Assembly: GCF_947087965.1 (NCBI RefSeq)
Contig: NZ_CAMUES010000007.1
Location: 62,001-126,000, forward strand
Direction of reading: 5' to 3'
DNA from: an uncultured Mobiluncus sp.
Lineage (GTDB): Bacteria > Actinomycetota > Actinomycetes > Actinomycetales > Actinomycetaceae
DNA length: 64,000 bases
A program made the position numbers and the translations under genes. Of the stretch, positions 1 to 8,456 are shown in pieces (position 1 is the first letter of the stretch; each line of letters starts with the position of its first letter). The notes beneath the pieces are model-generated. The model was not told the origin of the DNA. It ran no database searches and was given only the letters and a program-made list of their open reading frames with translations.

Positions 1-135
1 ATTTTTGACGGCCGCGGTGTCCTCACGCCCTCGCGTTTCCCCGCCGCTCGCTACCTGCGAGTTGGTGGCGGCGCCAGCGCAGACAGCGACGCGACCGTGG
101 CTTTTGCCAACGCGAAACTGGCGACTGACGCCTAG
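1..135 (+). CDS. 3' end of an unidentified protein gene (partial)
   Basis: The first frame is open from base 1 to a TAG stop at 133-135 and encodes 44 residues ending in AFANAKLATDA. Codon choice (GGC, GCC, CTG, GAC in third-position-GC style) resembles the true genes nearby, so this is probably the C-terminus of a plus-strand gene that starts before the window. It is convergent with the glycosyltransferase that ends at 142, leaving 6 bp between the two stops. No motif identifies its function. It could be a chance open frame, because the fragment is short. Confidence 0.45.
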   Translation: MFDGRGVLTPSRFPAARYLRVGGGASADSDATVAFANAKLATDA

Positions 136-141
136 AGCGCA

Positions 142-1185
142 CTACCACCCTGCGGTGCGGTATCCTTCCAGAACCCCGGCTAGGGCTGCGGTGGGTGAAT
201 GGAAGCGCTGCACCCAGTCACGGGTCGGTGGGCGCTGTGAGACCGGAGTCTGCAGCGCCGCTAGCGTCAGTTCCGCGATGGTCTCACTGTCCGTGGGATC
301 CAGGGCGGTTCCGCCCAAGACAGGAACGTCAACCAGTGAAGGGTGCGAGGCGTCATACCAAGACGGATTCAACGGCGCGATGAGCGGCACGTCCTCTGCC
401 AGCGCTTCTAGTTCAGAGGCGCTGAGAATCCCGGCAGTTTGCCCGACACAGGCCGTCGCGTCCCGGATAACCTGGCGATATTGCGCCCCCGGTAGTTTTG
501 GAATCAGGCAGACTCCGGCTTCCCGGGCAGCATCCATCAGCTGCGAGTCTCCCCATTGCAAACCGATCAGCGCAACTGACTGGTCCAGCCGTGCGCGCAG
601 ACACTTAGCGGCCTCAACCTGTGTGTTTCCGCCCTTCACGGCTTCCCACCGGGAAACAAAGAAAACATAGGAACCGGTGGGGCGTGCTTTACAACGATAA
701 GGATTAATCGTCGCCGGGCAATCCAAATCCACCGGCACCGGAATCAGCCGCGCTTCCGGCCGCCAATCTGTGAGATGTTCACGCAGGTCAGGAGTGGAAT
801 AAAACACTTGGTGGGCGTTCTCTACCGCGCCATGAATCCGGTTGATGAAAGCCGGTTCGTAGCGACGTGTGCGAATATCCGTACCGTGCAGATGTAACAC
901 GTAATCCCCCAAAGCCCAACCCACGTGGGGCAGTGCCATCGCCGAATGCAGATGTATGCGGGGACGAGCCAACTTCGCACCCCAGAAACGTGCCTCCCAC
1001 CAGGCTCCGCGCCAGGCTCGGCCGACCGTTCGTGCGATCGGGCTCGCTGTCTGTGGGCTTTGCGCCAGGGGGAGTACCTGCCAGTCTCGCCCAGTCTCAT
1101 TCGCGGCGCGAGTCAGCAGGGTGGCGGTATGCGCCGGGTCGCCCAGGTGTAAGACCCGCAGATAATCCCCACTGGATTTACTCAC
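142..1185 (-). CDS. GT4-type glycosyltransferase
   Basis: This 347-residue protein is a probable cytoplasmic, retaining glycosyltransferase of the GT-B fold, working on a surface polysaccharide. The N-terminal half carries the LHLHGTDIR acceptor-side motif common in GT4 enzymes. The C-terminal half has the nucleotide-sugar region with YVFFVSRWEAVKGG, and SASELEALAEDVPLIAP in the place of the family's E-x7-E donor-binding motif. The start is GTG at 1183-1185, preceded by a strong GAGAGGAG ribosome site 5 nt upstream. It is divergent from the next glycosyltransferase across 66 bp. Donor and acceptor sugars cannot be read from sequence. Family assignment is firm; the role in this particular polymer is inferred from context. 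Confidence 0.8.
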   Translation of the reverse strand: MSKSSGDYLRVLHLGDPAHTATLLTRAANETGRDWQVLPLAQSPQTASPIARTVGRAWRGAWWEARFWGAKLARPRIHLHSAMALPHVGWALGDYVLHLHGTDIRTRRYEPAFINRIHGAVENAHQVFYSTPDLREHLTDWRPEARLIPVPVDLDCPATINPYRCKARPTGSYVFFVSRWEAVKGGNTQVEAAKCLRARLDQSVALIGLQWGDSQLMDAAREAGVCLIPKLPGAQYRQVIRDATACVGQTAGILSASELEALAEDVPLIAPLNPSWYDASHPSLVDVPVLGGTALDPTDSETIAELTLAALQTPVSQRPPTRDWVQRFHSPTAALAGVLEGYRTAGW

Positions 1186-1239
1186 GTTGACTCCTCTCGA
1201 TGAAACGATAATACCAGCGCTGTTTTTTCCTTCGGGCGG

Positions 1240-1252
1240 TATGATGTGACCA
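1240..1252 (+). promoter_or_regulatory. Leaderless promoter -10 box of the 1252 glycosyltransferase
   Basis: TATGAT at 1240-1245 is followed after six bases by the ATG at 1252. This places the expected transcription start on the A of the start codon. No Shine-Dalgarno sequence is visible. A clear -35 box is not apparent. Confidence 0.5.
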
Positions 1253-2442
1253 TGCCCAATGACCCTAGAATCCTGGTGATTTCTTTCTCAAACATTGAAA
1301 GTGACGCGCGAGTACTGCGCGAGATTAGCGTGGTTGCCAAACACGGTCACGTCACCAGCTTGGGCTACGGGCCAAAGCCCGACTATGTGAGCGAACATAT
1401 CCAAGTGCCCGACTCGGCGAAATCTTTGCCGCAAACCCCGCTGGGGGTTTTGCGCCTGGCCCTGCACCTGCATAACCAGGCGGAACTGGCGGCACCGGGA
1501 AACCGGTACGCACTACGGGCTCTATCAGACCGGACTTTTGACGCCATCGTCGCCAACGACGCCAGAGCCCTGCCCCTAGCTTTCGCAATCGCCCGGCGCA
1601 ACCAGGCTCCAGTGTGGGCTGACCTCCACGAATGGGCTCCGGGGGAGCGCACGCATATTGCCTCGTGGCGAATCTTGGTCAAACCCCTGATGGAGCACAT
1701 TTGCCGGAAATATTTGCCCCAAACTGCCGCCGCAACCACGGTCGGAACCGAAATCGCCAAACTTTATGAGAGTCACTACGGGGTGCGACCCCGCCTATTG
1801 ATGAACGCGGCTCCTTACGCAGATTTGCAGTCCACGCCCGTACCTGACGGCGTCATCCGCCTGGTGCATTCCGGCGGGGCGGTATTCGGGCGCAACATCG
1901 AAGCCATGATTGAGGCCACCATCCAGGCCGGATCGCGTTTCACCCTGGATTTGTACCTGGTTCCTGCCGGAGACGGAGGAGCTTACCTGGCAAAACTGCG
2001 CGAAGTCGCGGGGGGCAACCCGCGGATTCGCTTCCATGACCCGGTGAAACCCTTTGAACTGCCGGCCACCCTCAACGCTTATGACGTCGGCGTTTTTTGG
2101 ATTCCCCCCACGCACACGAACGCCCGCTTGACCTTGCCGAATAAACTTTTCGACTTTGTCCAAGCCCGGCTGGCGGTAGCCATCGGGCCGACAGTCGAAA
2201 TGGTCAACGTGGTCAATGAATACGGACTCGGGGTGGTTTCTGAGGATTTCAGTGTGCCCAGCATCGTGGCTGCCCTGCAAAGTCTGACCCCCCAAGCAAT
2301 CACCAGCTACAAGCAAGCCGCCGCTACCGCCGCTGACCCGCTGTCTTTTGAATCCCAGTCGAAAGTCATCGATGAAATCCTCGATGCTTTCCTGCGCACT
2401 CCACCAACCGCTGGCTCGAAAGGAGCCACCAACGGTGACTGA
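1252..2442 (+). CDS. GT4-type glycosyltransferase
   Basis: This 396-residue predicted cytoplasmic glycosyltransferase begins with a Rossmann-like strand and the SDARVLREI segment typical of WbuB/WcaI-like GT4 enzymes. The C-terminal donor half contains LPNKLFDFVQARLAVAIGP, matching the position of the usual PxKxFEY nucleotide-sugar motif. I chose ATG 1252 over an in-frame GTG at 1246, because a -10 box (TATGAT, 1240-1245) sits six bases before it, implying a leaderless mRNA, and because no ribosome site supports GTG. It overlaps the next gene by 8 bp, so the two are probably translationally coupled and work on the same polymer. The sugar specificity is unknown. Confidence 0.82.
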   Translation: MPNDPRILVISFSNIESDARVLREISVVAKHGHVTSLGYGPKPDYVSEHIQVPDSAKSLPQTPLGVLRLALHLHNQAELAAPGNRYALRALSDRTFDAIVANDARALPLAFAIARRNQAPVWADLHEWAPGERTHIASWRILVKPLMEHICRKYLPQTAAATTVGTEIAKLYESHYGVRPRLLMNAAPYADLQSTPVPDGVIRLVHSGGAVFGRNIEAMIEATIQAGSRFTLDLYLVPAGDGGAYLAKLREVAGGNPRIRFHDPVKPFELPATLNAYDVGVFWIPPTHTNARLTLPNKLFDFVQARLAVAIGPTVEMVNVVNEYGLGVVSEDFSVPSIVAALQSLTPQAITSYKQAAATAADPLSFESQSKVIDEILDAFLRTPPTAGSKGATNGD

Positions 2443-4588
2443 CATTTTGGTACTGGCCGGCGCGACGCTGGTAGCTCTGGTCTACCTACTGGTGCCGGGG
2501 CTGACGGTGCTGTGGGGTTTAGGGATTCACGGGGCTTTGCGCGTCGTGGCGGCTCCGGCGGTGAGCTTGGGGTTGTGGGCCGGGGCGACTTGGATTGCCA
2601 TCGGGTTGCACCTGCCGTGGCGGGCGTGGCTGGCGTTGCCGCTGCTGGTGCTCATCTGTCTGCCTTTCGTGGTGGGTAGGCTGTGGACGTTGCGCCGAGA
2701 GTCAAGAGCCGTCTGGCCTCGAGTTCCTTCTACCGGCGTTTCTGGCGGTCTGTGGGCAGTTTTCGCTGGCTGCGCCGCACTGTCGGCGCTGCCCTACCTG
2801 GTAGCGACCCGTTTGGCGACGCGGGTGCCCCAAACCTGGGACGTGGTATTTCACCTGTCCGGGATCCGCTATACGCGCGAGTTTGCCTCCGCTAGCCCCT
2901 GGGTCACGTTGGCTCCTATGAACGAAGGAGTCGGGGCGTATTACCCGAATATCTTCCATAACCTGGTGGCGCTGCTGCCTGGCTCCCCGCTGCAGTCTTA
3001 CGCAGGCGCGATGACGGCCGTGCTGGTGCTGTGGCCGGCTCTGCTGGGGCTGTTTGCCCTGCTGGCGCTGACGTCCTGGAAAGGCGCGGGCGAGGTCAGC
3101 CGAACCACCGCGGCCCTGACTGCCTTGGGTGCGGCCACCAGCTCGACCTTCACCGCCAACTACATGGCGAACCTGGCTACCCCGCCCTACACCTTCTCGC
3201 TCATAGCAACCCCGGGCATGGTGATTTTTGCCGTGGCCATCTATCGTCTGCGCCCCGCCCCGGTGAAGTATCCTCGCCGCGTGACTGCCGGGACCTCCCT
3301 TGACGCCCCTCGTGACGTACCTTCTCCCGGGCGCGCGGCATGGCGCTGCGGGCAAAAAGTCTGCGGAAGCCTCCGCCGCAGTCTGCTGTCCTCCCAGCTC
3401 GCCCCGTGGATGAGCCTGGGTTGGCTGGTGGGACTGGCCGGTCTGGGCTGCACCCACCCGGCTGCGGTGTTCAACCTGGTGCTGCTGATGTTCCTGCCGG
3501 CTTTGGTGCTGGGGTGGCGCTGGTGGCGGGGCTGGCAGGTGTCCCGAGGGGTAAAGCTGTTCGTGCCGCTGGTCATTGCGGCCGTGCTGGGGGTCGGGTT
3601 TTGGCTGGTGATGGTGCCGCGTCTGGTTTCCATGTCGAAGTTTGCCAACCCGCATAACCACACTTGGGACATGACCTGGCGGCTGCTGGTGGATTACCCG
3701 AAAGGCCCGTTCTTTGCGGGTTTCGGGCTGGGTGGCGCGATTTATACGGTGGCAGCGGTGGCGGCAAGCGTGTGGTTGGTGCGTCAGCGCCGACTGTTGT
3801 GGCTGGTAGGTGGGCTAGTCGTGAGCTCGGCGTTCTTCTTGCTGGCGGCCGGGCCGGTGTGGCCGGGATACTACCTCACGGCGCCGTGGTATCTGCAGTC
3901 CGGTCGGATTGCCCCGCTGGTGTTCATGTGTGCCTATCCTCTGGGGGCACTAGCCCTGTCGCGCGGTTTGGGACGGCTCACCGCCCGTCCTCGTTGGTTA
4001 TTGCATCCGCAGGCCTATCGATGGTTTTCGTGGTCACTAGCCGCGGTGGTGCTGGTCAGCGGGTGCGGAGGTACCGTGTGGGGACGCCTCACGGTTATCG
4101 ACGGTTCCTACGATCCGGCAGTCATCGTTCGCGGCACGATGGTTACAGCCTCAGAACAGGCGTTCATCGAGCGGGTGGCTCCGACTTTGCCGCGCGATGC
4201 CGTCATTTGGGGCGCACCGCAGATTGGCACCCCGTTTTGGTGGATTTTGGGCGGAGTCCACGTGGTGCGTCCCGCTATGAGCTACCCCACCGGGCGAGCC
4301 CTGGAAGTCACGAAAGACCTCTATGACGGCCAAATCTCCCCCGAAACTTGTGACTATCTAAAGGAACAAGGGGTGACCCACTATTACTCGGACAACGACA
4401 CCCTTGCGGCTGGCTCGCGATATGGCACCTACATCTGGATGTGGAAAGAACCGAATGTAAAGTTCCGCCCGCCCCAGCACATGCTTCGAAAGATTGCGGA
4501 AAACGTGGTCGATACGGGGGATTACGAGTTCACCGGCCAGCGCTTGTATCGCGTCAACTACGATACCTGCCCCGGACACGTGCGCTAG
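2435..4588 (+). CDS. DUF6541-type polytopic membrane protein
   Basis: This 717-residue integral membrane protein has about twelve or more hydrophobic segments and a soluble C-terminal part after about residue 540. The layout resembles actinobacterial DUF6541 proteins and, more loosely, GT-C glycosyltransferases that use lipid-linked sugars. Recognisable segments include PNIFHNLVALLPGSPLQ and GCTHPAAVFNLVLLMFLPA. The start is GTG 2435, with AAGGAGCC about 8 bp upstream and 8 bp inside the preceding gene; a longer reading from 2348 would overlap that gene by 95 bp and is unlikely. A paralogue lies at 8453-10480, and both end in a similar THYY(S/A)D region. Function is not established. A role in polymer transfer or export is inferred from the glycosyltransferases on both sides. 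Confidence 0.75.
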   Translation: MTDILVLAGATLVALVYLLVPGLTVLWGLGIHGALRVVAAPAVSLGLWAGATWIAIGLHLPWRAWLALPLLVLICLPFVVGRLWTLRRESRAVWPRVPSTGVSGGLWAVFAGCAALSALPYLVATRLATRVPQTWDVVFHLSGIRYTREFASASPWVTLAPMNEGVGAYYPNIFHNLVALLPGSPLQSYAGAMTAVLVLWPALLGLFALLALTSWKGAGEVSRTTAALTALGAATSSTFTANYMANLATPPYTFSLIATPGMVIFAVAIYRLRPAPVKYPRRVTAGTSLDAPRDVPSPGRAAWRCGQKVCGSLRRSLLSSQLAPWMSLGWLVGLAGLGCTHPAAVFNLVLLMFLPALVLGWRWWRGWQVSRGVKLFVPLVIAAVLGVGFWLVMVPRLVSMSKFANPHNHTWDMTWRLLVDYPKGPFFAGFGLGGAIYTVAAVAASVWLVRQRRLLWLVGGLVVSSAFFLLAAGPVWPGYYLTAPWYLQSGRIAPLVFMCAYPLGALALSRGLGRLTARPRWLLHPQAYRWFSWSLAAVVLVSGCGGTVWGRLTVIDGSYDPAVIVRGTMVTASEQAFIERVAPTLPRDAVIWGAPQIGTPFWWILGGVHVVRPAMSYPTGRALEVTKDLYDGQISPETCDYLKEQGVTHYYSDNDTLAAGSRYGTYIWMWKEPNVKFRPPQHMLRKIAENVVDTGDYEFTGQRLYRVNYDTCPGHVR

Positions 4589-4705
4589 TGGTCTCGCTCC
4601 ACACGCAAGCTCAGTGGGCTCGCTCCACCTGCTCTTGTCAGGCCAATATCGTCGAGTACCCCCGAACCGGCAACCTGGCCGAAGTAATGAGACATAATGG
4701 ACAGT

Positions 4706-5875
4706 ATGAAGGTTGCCATTGTTACTACTGAATATCCCACGATTGAATCTCCCAATACCGGCGTGTTTGTGCGCATGAATGCCCAGGCTATCGGGATGAA
4801 TCACCAGGTTACGGTGGTGCATTTGCGTTCCGAAGCGGCCGGCAGTGAGGAAAGTCACTACCTGGACGCCAACGTGGAAGTGCGGGGCTTTCCCAATGCG
4901 ATGCGCGCTCCGGAGGACTTCGAACGTGCCGCTCAGATTGTGTACGCCCTAGCTCCCGGTTTCGACATTATTCACACGATGAATCTGCGTTCCTTGATTC
5001 CGTTTGGGTTGCCCGAGCGGGAGGAAGAACAGCTGGCTTGTGCCTGGGTGCATACTGAGCCGTGGCAGCTGACCAGTCCAACCGACTGGCCTCAGGAAAT
5101 CCTGCCGGTGGAGGAAATCCTGCTGCGTCCCGACGGTCTGATTGCCCCGGCGGTAAAAATGCTCGAGGATATTGCCTCCCGCCGCTACACGTCCTACACC
5201 GCCGCGGTGCCCTACATTGTGCCGTCTCCACTGTATCCTTCGCTGCCGCCACTGGAGGGGGTAGAAAGCTCTGTTTCCGCTGATAACGAGTTTGTCCCAC
5301 GCCCGCGCGTGGCGGGTCAGTTGCACCTGGTTTCGGTTGGTGCGGTCAACGCGAAACATCAGCCGGAAGTGGCGATTCGCACGGTGAAAACCTTACGCGC
5401 CGCCGGGGTGGACGCGACCCTGACCTGGGTCGGTGAAGGGGTTGCAAAGATTCGGAGTCAGGAAAAGATTAAGGAACTGAAACTGGAGGAGTACGTGCGG
5501 TTTGTCTCCGCCAACGAGGTCGGGGTGATGGAAGCCCTCAACGCCGCGGATCTGTTCATTGGCCCTACCAAGGAGGAAAACTTTTACGTGCCCGCCCTCC
5601 AGGCGCTCCTGGCGGGTCGGCCCCTGGTCCTGGGGGAAGGCGCCCGCGATTTGCAGTGGATTAGCGCGGATACCGAACCGGTCGTGCGCATCGTGACGGA
5701 AAAGAACTCGAAGTTTTGGGCTGAGGCTTGCCAAGAGCTGCAAGCTGCTACCGCCACGATGGAGCCCCGCGAAGTCGCTGAAACTGTCGGGGACCGCTAC
5801 TCGCCGACCGCCATTGCCGCGGAATACGACGAGGTTTACGCCGAAACAATGGCGGCCAGCGGATTTGCCCGCTAA
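4706..5875 (+). CDS. GT4-type glycosyltransferase
   Basis: This 389-residue glycosyltransferase opens with MKVAIVTTEYPTIESPNTG, the classic N-terminus of GT4 enzymes. Its C-terminal half has the donor-binding E-x7-E style segment ENFYVPALQALLAGRPLV. I chose ATG 4706 rather than ATG 4697, because the family pattern begins here and CATAAT at 4693-4698 is seven bases before it, consistent with a leaderless transcript. A DUF6541 membrane protein precedes it by 117 bp and rmlC follows. A 9-bp hairpin straddles the stop codon (5867-5898). It probably adds one sugar during repeat-unit assembly in the cytoplasm; which sugar is unknown. Confidence 0.8.
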   Translation: MKVAIVTTEYPTIESPNTGVFVRMNAQAIGMNHQVTVVHLRSEAAGSEESHYLDANVEVRGFPNAMRAPEDFERAAQIVYALAPGFDIIHTMNLRSLIPFGLPEREEEQLACAWVHTEPWQLTSPTDWPQEILPVEEILLRPDGLIAPAVKMLEDIASRRYTSYTAAVPYIVPSPLYPSLPPLEGVESSVSADNEFVPRPRVAGQLHLVSVGAVNAKHQPEVAIRTVKTLRAAGVDATLTWVGEGVAKIRSQEKIKELKLEEYVRFVSANEVGVMEALNAADLFIGPTKEENFYVPALQALLAGRPLVLGEGARDLQWISADTEPVVRIVTEKNSKFWAEACQELQAATATMEPREVAETVGDRYSPTAIAAEYDEVYAETMAASGFAR

Positions 5876-5898
5876 CCGGCCTGAGCTGCTTAGCGGGC
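5867..5898 (+). terminator. Weak hairpin across the stop codon of the 4706 gene
   Basis: GCCCGCTAA (5867-5875, containing the stop codon) can pair perfectly with TTAGCGGGC (5890-5898) around a 14-nt loop. There is no T-run after it, so termination would be weak. A possible -10 box for rmlC, TAAACT at 5913-5918, lies just downstream. Confidence 0.35.
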
Positions 5899-5960
5899 GC
5901 GGAAAAACCCACTAAACTATTGTTGGCTGAAACGGCCACCGACTAGGGAGGGAATACACG

Positions 5961-6578
5961 ATGGAATACCGCGAACTAAAAATACCCGGCGCTTGGGAGA
6001 TTACCCCCAAACAGTTCCCCGATGAACGCGGGGCGTTCATGGAAATGTACAAGATGGACGAGTTCGCCGGGGTTGTGGGACATCCGCTAAACCTGGTGCA
6101 GGCGAACTGCTCCATTTCAAAAGCCGGGGTGGTGCGCGGGATTCACTTCGCGGAAGTGCCGCCCAGCCAGGCCAAATACGTGATGTGTCCGAGCGGTGCC
6201 GTGTTGGATTTCGCGGTCGATATTCGCGTGGGTTCCCCCACCTTTGGTCAGTGGGATTCGGTGCTGCTGGAGGGCGAACATCGCCGGGCCATCTACCTTT
6301 CGGAGGGCTTGGGACACTGTTTCGTAGCGCTGGAGGACAACTCCACCGTGGTTTACCTGTGCTCCGCGGGCTACAATCCGGGACGCGAACACGGGGTTTC
6401 CCCGGTCGACCCAGAAGTGGCGCTACAGTGGCCGGATCGTGACTTGGCGGGCCGGCCGCTGCAAGTCATTCTTTCGGAAAAGGACACGGCCGCGCCGAGC
6501 CTGGCCGAGGCTCGTGAACAGGGCTTACTGCCGGACTACCAGGCGACCTTGGATTACGTGGCGTCTTTGGGTCGCTAA
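5961..6578 (+). CDS. rmlC: dTDP-4-dehydrorhamnose 3,5-epimerase
   Basis: RmlC epimerises dTDP-4-keto-6-deoxyglucose at C3 and C5 in the third step of dTDP-L-rhamnose synthesis. The 205-residue protein is a full-length cupin of the family. The catalytic histidine lies in VVRGIHF, and the substrate-binding aromatic region VVYLCSAGYNP follows, with the SEGLGHCFVALED strand between them. The ATG at 5961 has an AGGGAGGGA ribosome site. It is the only rml gene in this part of the locus; rmlB and rmlA are 15 kb downstream. Its stop is two bases from the stop of a convergent lipoprotein gene. Confidence 0.93.
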   Translation: MEYRELKIPGAWEITPKQFPDERGAFMEMYKMDEFAGVVGHPLNLVQANCSISKAGVVRGIHFAEVPPSQAKYVMCPSGAVLDFAVDIRVGSPTFGQWDSVLLEGEHRRAIYLSEGLGHCFVALEDNSTVVYLCSAGYNPGREHGVSPVDPEVALQWPDRDLAGRPLQVILSEKDTAAPSLAEAREQGLLPDYQATLDYVASLGR

Positions 6579-6580
6579 CC

Positions 6581-7195
6581 CTATCCGAATATTTTTGAGG
6601 AGATGAAGGGATACTTGGTATCCATTTCCATGTTGTGCTCGCAGCGATCCCGAGGCCAGCGCACTTGATAGATTGACCCGTCATCGGTGAGGATCCACAC
6701 TTGTGGGTGCTCCTCGTAGTACAGTAGGCAACCTTCCCCGGGGGCGAGAACCTGTGATTCATCGGCTTTGGCCAGGTCTTTTCCTAAAGTCGTGAGGGAA
6801 CCCTCATACAGTTTGACCTCGGGTTTTTTGTCGGGGTCGAATCCGGTTACGTAGGCGGCGGCCAGTATTTTGTGCTTACCGTCATATTGAGCCAGGTGAT
6901 TCCAAACCCAGTCCGTGAAATCAACGTCGTTCTCGTCAATAACTCTGTCTGCTGAAACCCTAGAGAGCAGATATTCGCCATAGTCGTCGGTGGGCAGGTT
7001 CGCTTTCCAATTTCCCGATTCGGTAGGAGTGGGGATTACGGGCGGCGGAGTAGCGATGTCAGGTGCAGTGGTGGTAGGTGTGGCGGCAGACTGTTCCGGT
7101 GTCTTGCTGGCAGTGGAGTGTTCGGACTGATTCGCGCAGGAACCCAGCGCTAAAAGGCACAACAGCGCCAAGACGGAGCCACTTAGCTTTTTCAT
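6581..7195 (-). CDS. Putative lipoprotein of unknown function
   Basis: This 204-residue exported protein has a short positively charged start (MKK), a hydrophobic stretch and a lipobox ending LALGSC, so it is probably processed by signal peptidase II and anchored by lipidated Cys18. A Ser/Thr/Pro-rich linker (about residues 20-60) precedes a soluble domain rich in acidic and aromatic residues, ending in the segment KYPFISSKIFG. Start choice: ATG at 7193-7195 has GAGAGG eight bases upstream; an in-frame GTG at 7202-7204 lies on top of that site and is less likely. I do not recognise the domain. It is transcribed against the flanking glycosyltransferase genes and is probably monocistronic. Confidence 0.75.
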   Translation of the reverse strand: MKKLSGSVLALLCLLALGSCANQSEHSTASKTPEQSAATPTTTAPDIATPPPVIPTPTESGNWKANLPTDDYGEYLLSRVSADRVIDENDVDFTDWVWNHLAQYDGKHKILAAAYVTGFDPDKKPEVKLYEGSLTTLGKDLAKADESQVLAPGEGCLLYYEEHPQVWILTDDGSIYQVRWPRDRCEHNMEMDTKYPFISSKIFG

Positions 7196-7433
7196 GGCAA
7201 ACACCTCTCAAAAATAGACCGTCAACGTTTGCAGGAGTGGGGGTCGAGTCGGTTTTCATTCTAACTGGTTCGTTCCCGCTTAGTTTGTTGTTTGTTTGCT
7301 GTCACAAGGGAACCGTTATTGTGGTGGCGTTTTGTGCCGCTGCGCCTGAGGGTGGTCATGTTTTATTTCCTGCTTGACCGGCTTTGTGTCCGCTACTCAA
7401 TGTCGTTTGTTGTGATGCGTTAAACTGTCAGGG

Positions 7434-8456
7434 ATGGTAGATACAGCACAAAAACAGGTGTGGGCAATCGGGGTGGCTTATGCCCCTGATACCGCTCGGC
7501 TCGATGCGGTCATCGCCTCGCTGCAAACCCAGGTCCACCGGGTGTTGATAGTCGACAACACCCCGGAACCCCCTGCGGAACTGCACGAATACTGGCAGGC
7601 TTGGACCAAACGCGGGGTAGTGGTGTTGGAACTCGGACGCAACCTCGGCATCGCGGCGGCCCAAAACCTCGGCGCCTGCCATGCTATCCGTCACGGTGCA
7701 ACCGCATTGCTGTTCTTTGACCACGACTCGGTGTTCGCCAGCGACTACGTGGCACAAATCGAAGAGGCTTACGGGCGTTTGGTCGGCAACATCGGGGCGC
7801 TGGGCGGCCTGGCTTTTGACCAACGCGAAACCGATGCGAGTAAACGAGACATACTGGCCTACCGCTTTACCCGCTTTGGGCCGCGCCGCTATCCGGACAC
7901 GACCTTGCGCGAGGCGTCCGCGGATCTCTCTGGCGGGGGCCTACTGCCCGCGGCTTTCCTCATTGCCTCCGGGCTGTACGTCCCAGTGGAAACCTGGCAA
8001 GCCGTGGGACCAATGAACGCGGACATGTTCATTGACCACGTGGATTTGGAATGGTCCGCCCGAGCCAACGCGGCCGGCCGCGGTACCGTCCTGGTGACCG
8101 GGGCGACTATTGACCACCAGCTCGGCGACGATGTCGTGAAGATTCCGGGTCGCGCCCAAGTCGTACATGTTCACTCGCCGTTCCGAGTGTTCTACCTGGT
8201 GCGCAACACTTGCTGGCTGATTCGCGGCATCGCCCCGATACCGGCGACTTGGCGGCTGGGATACGCGGTGTGGCTGGCGAAATTTGTAGCCTTCAACCTG
8301 GTGTTTGCCCCGCGACTGACCCGTGACCGGGCCCAGCGCGCCATGACAATCCTGCGAGCGCTGCGTGCTGGCTGGGGTCGAATGCCCGCCCCGATTACCG
8401 CAGCGCCCCCCGCGTCAGGCGAGTCTCCTGCGTCAGAATCGGGACCGGTCCGATGA
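7434..8456 (+). CDS. GT2 family glycosyltransferase, rhamnosyltransferase-like
   Basis: This 340-residue inverting GT-A glycosyltransferase resembles the RfbF/WbbL rhamnosyltransferase group. It shows VLIVDNTPEP, the acceptor-side LGRNLGIAAAQNLGA, the metal-binding FFDHDSVF (DxD-like) and the late MFIDHVDLEWSARA segment typical of these rhamnosyltransferases. The ATG at 7434 has TAAACT (7421-7426) seven bases upstream and no ribosome site, so the mRNA is probably leaderless. It overlaps the next gene by ATGA. Presence of rml genes in the locus fits a dTDP-rhamnose donor, but that is inference. Confidence 0.85.
   Translation: MVDTAQKQVWAIGVAYAPDTARLDAVIASLQTQVHRVLIVDNTPEPPAELHEYWQAWTKRGVVVLELGRNLGIAAAQNLGACHAIRHGATALLFFDHDSVFASDYVAQIEEAYGRLVGNIGALGGLAFDQRETDASKRDILAYRFTRFGPRRYPDTTLREASADLSGGGLLPAAFLIASGLYVPVETWQAVGPMNADMFIDHVDLEWSARANAAGRGTVLVTGATIDHQLGDDVVKIPGRAQVVHVHSPFRVFYLVRNTCWLIRGIAPIPATWRLGYAVWLAKFVAFNLVFAPRLTRDRAQRAMTILRALRAGWGRMPAPITAAPPASGESPASESGPVR

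Noticed and set aside
5..670. A 221-codon plus-strand frame near the window start
   Set aside because: It lies mostly antisense to a well-supported glycosyltransferase and has no start signal or recognisable content.
2702..3661. A 319-codon minus-strand open frame inside the DUF6541 gene
   Set aside because: The translation is Gln/Arg/His/Pro-rich low complexity, typical of the antisense of GC-rich membrane protein genes.
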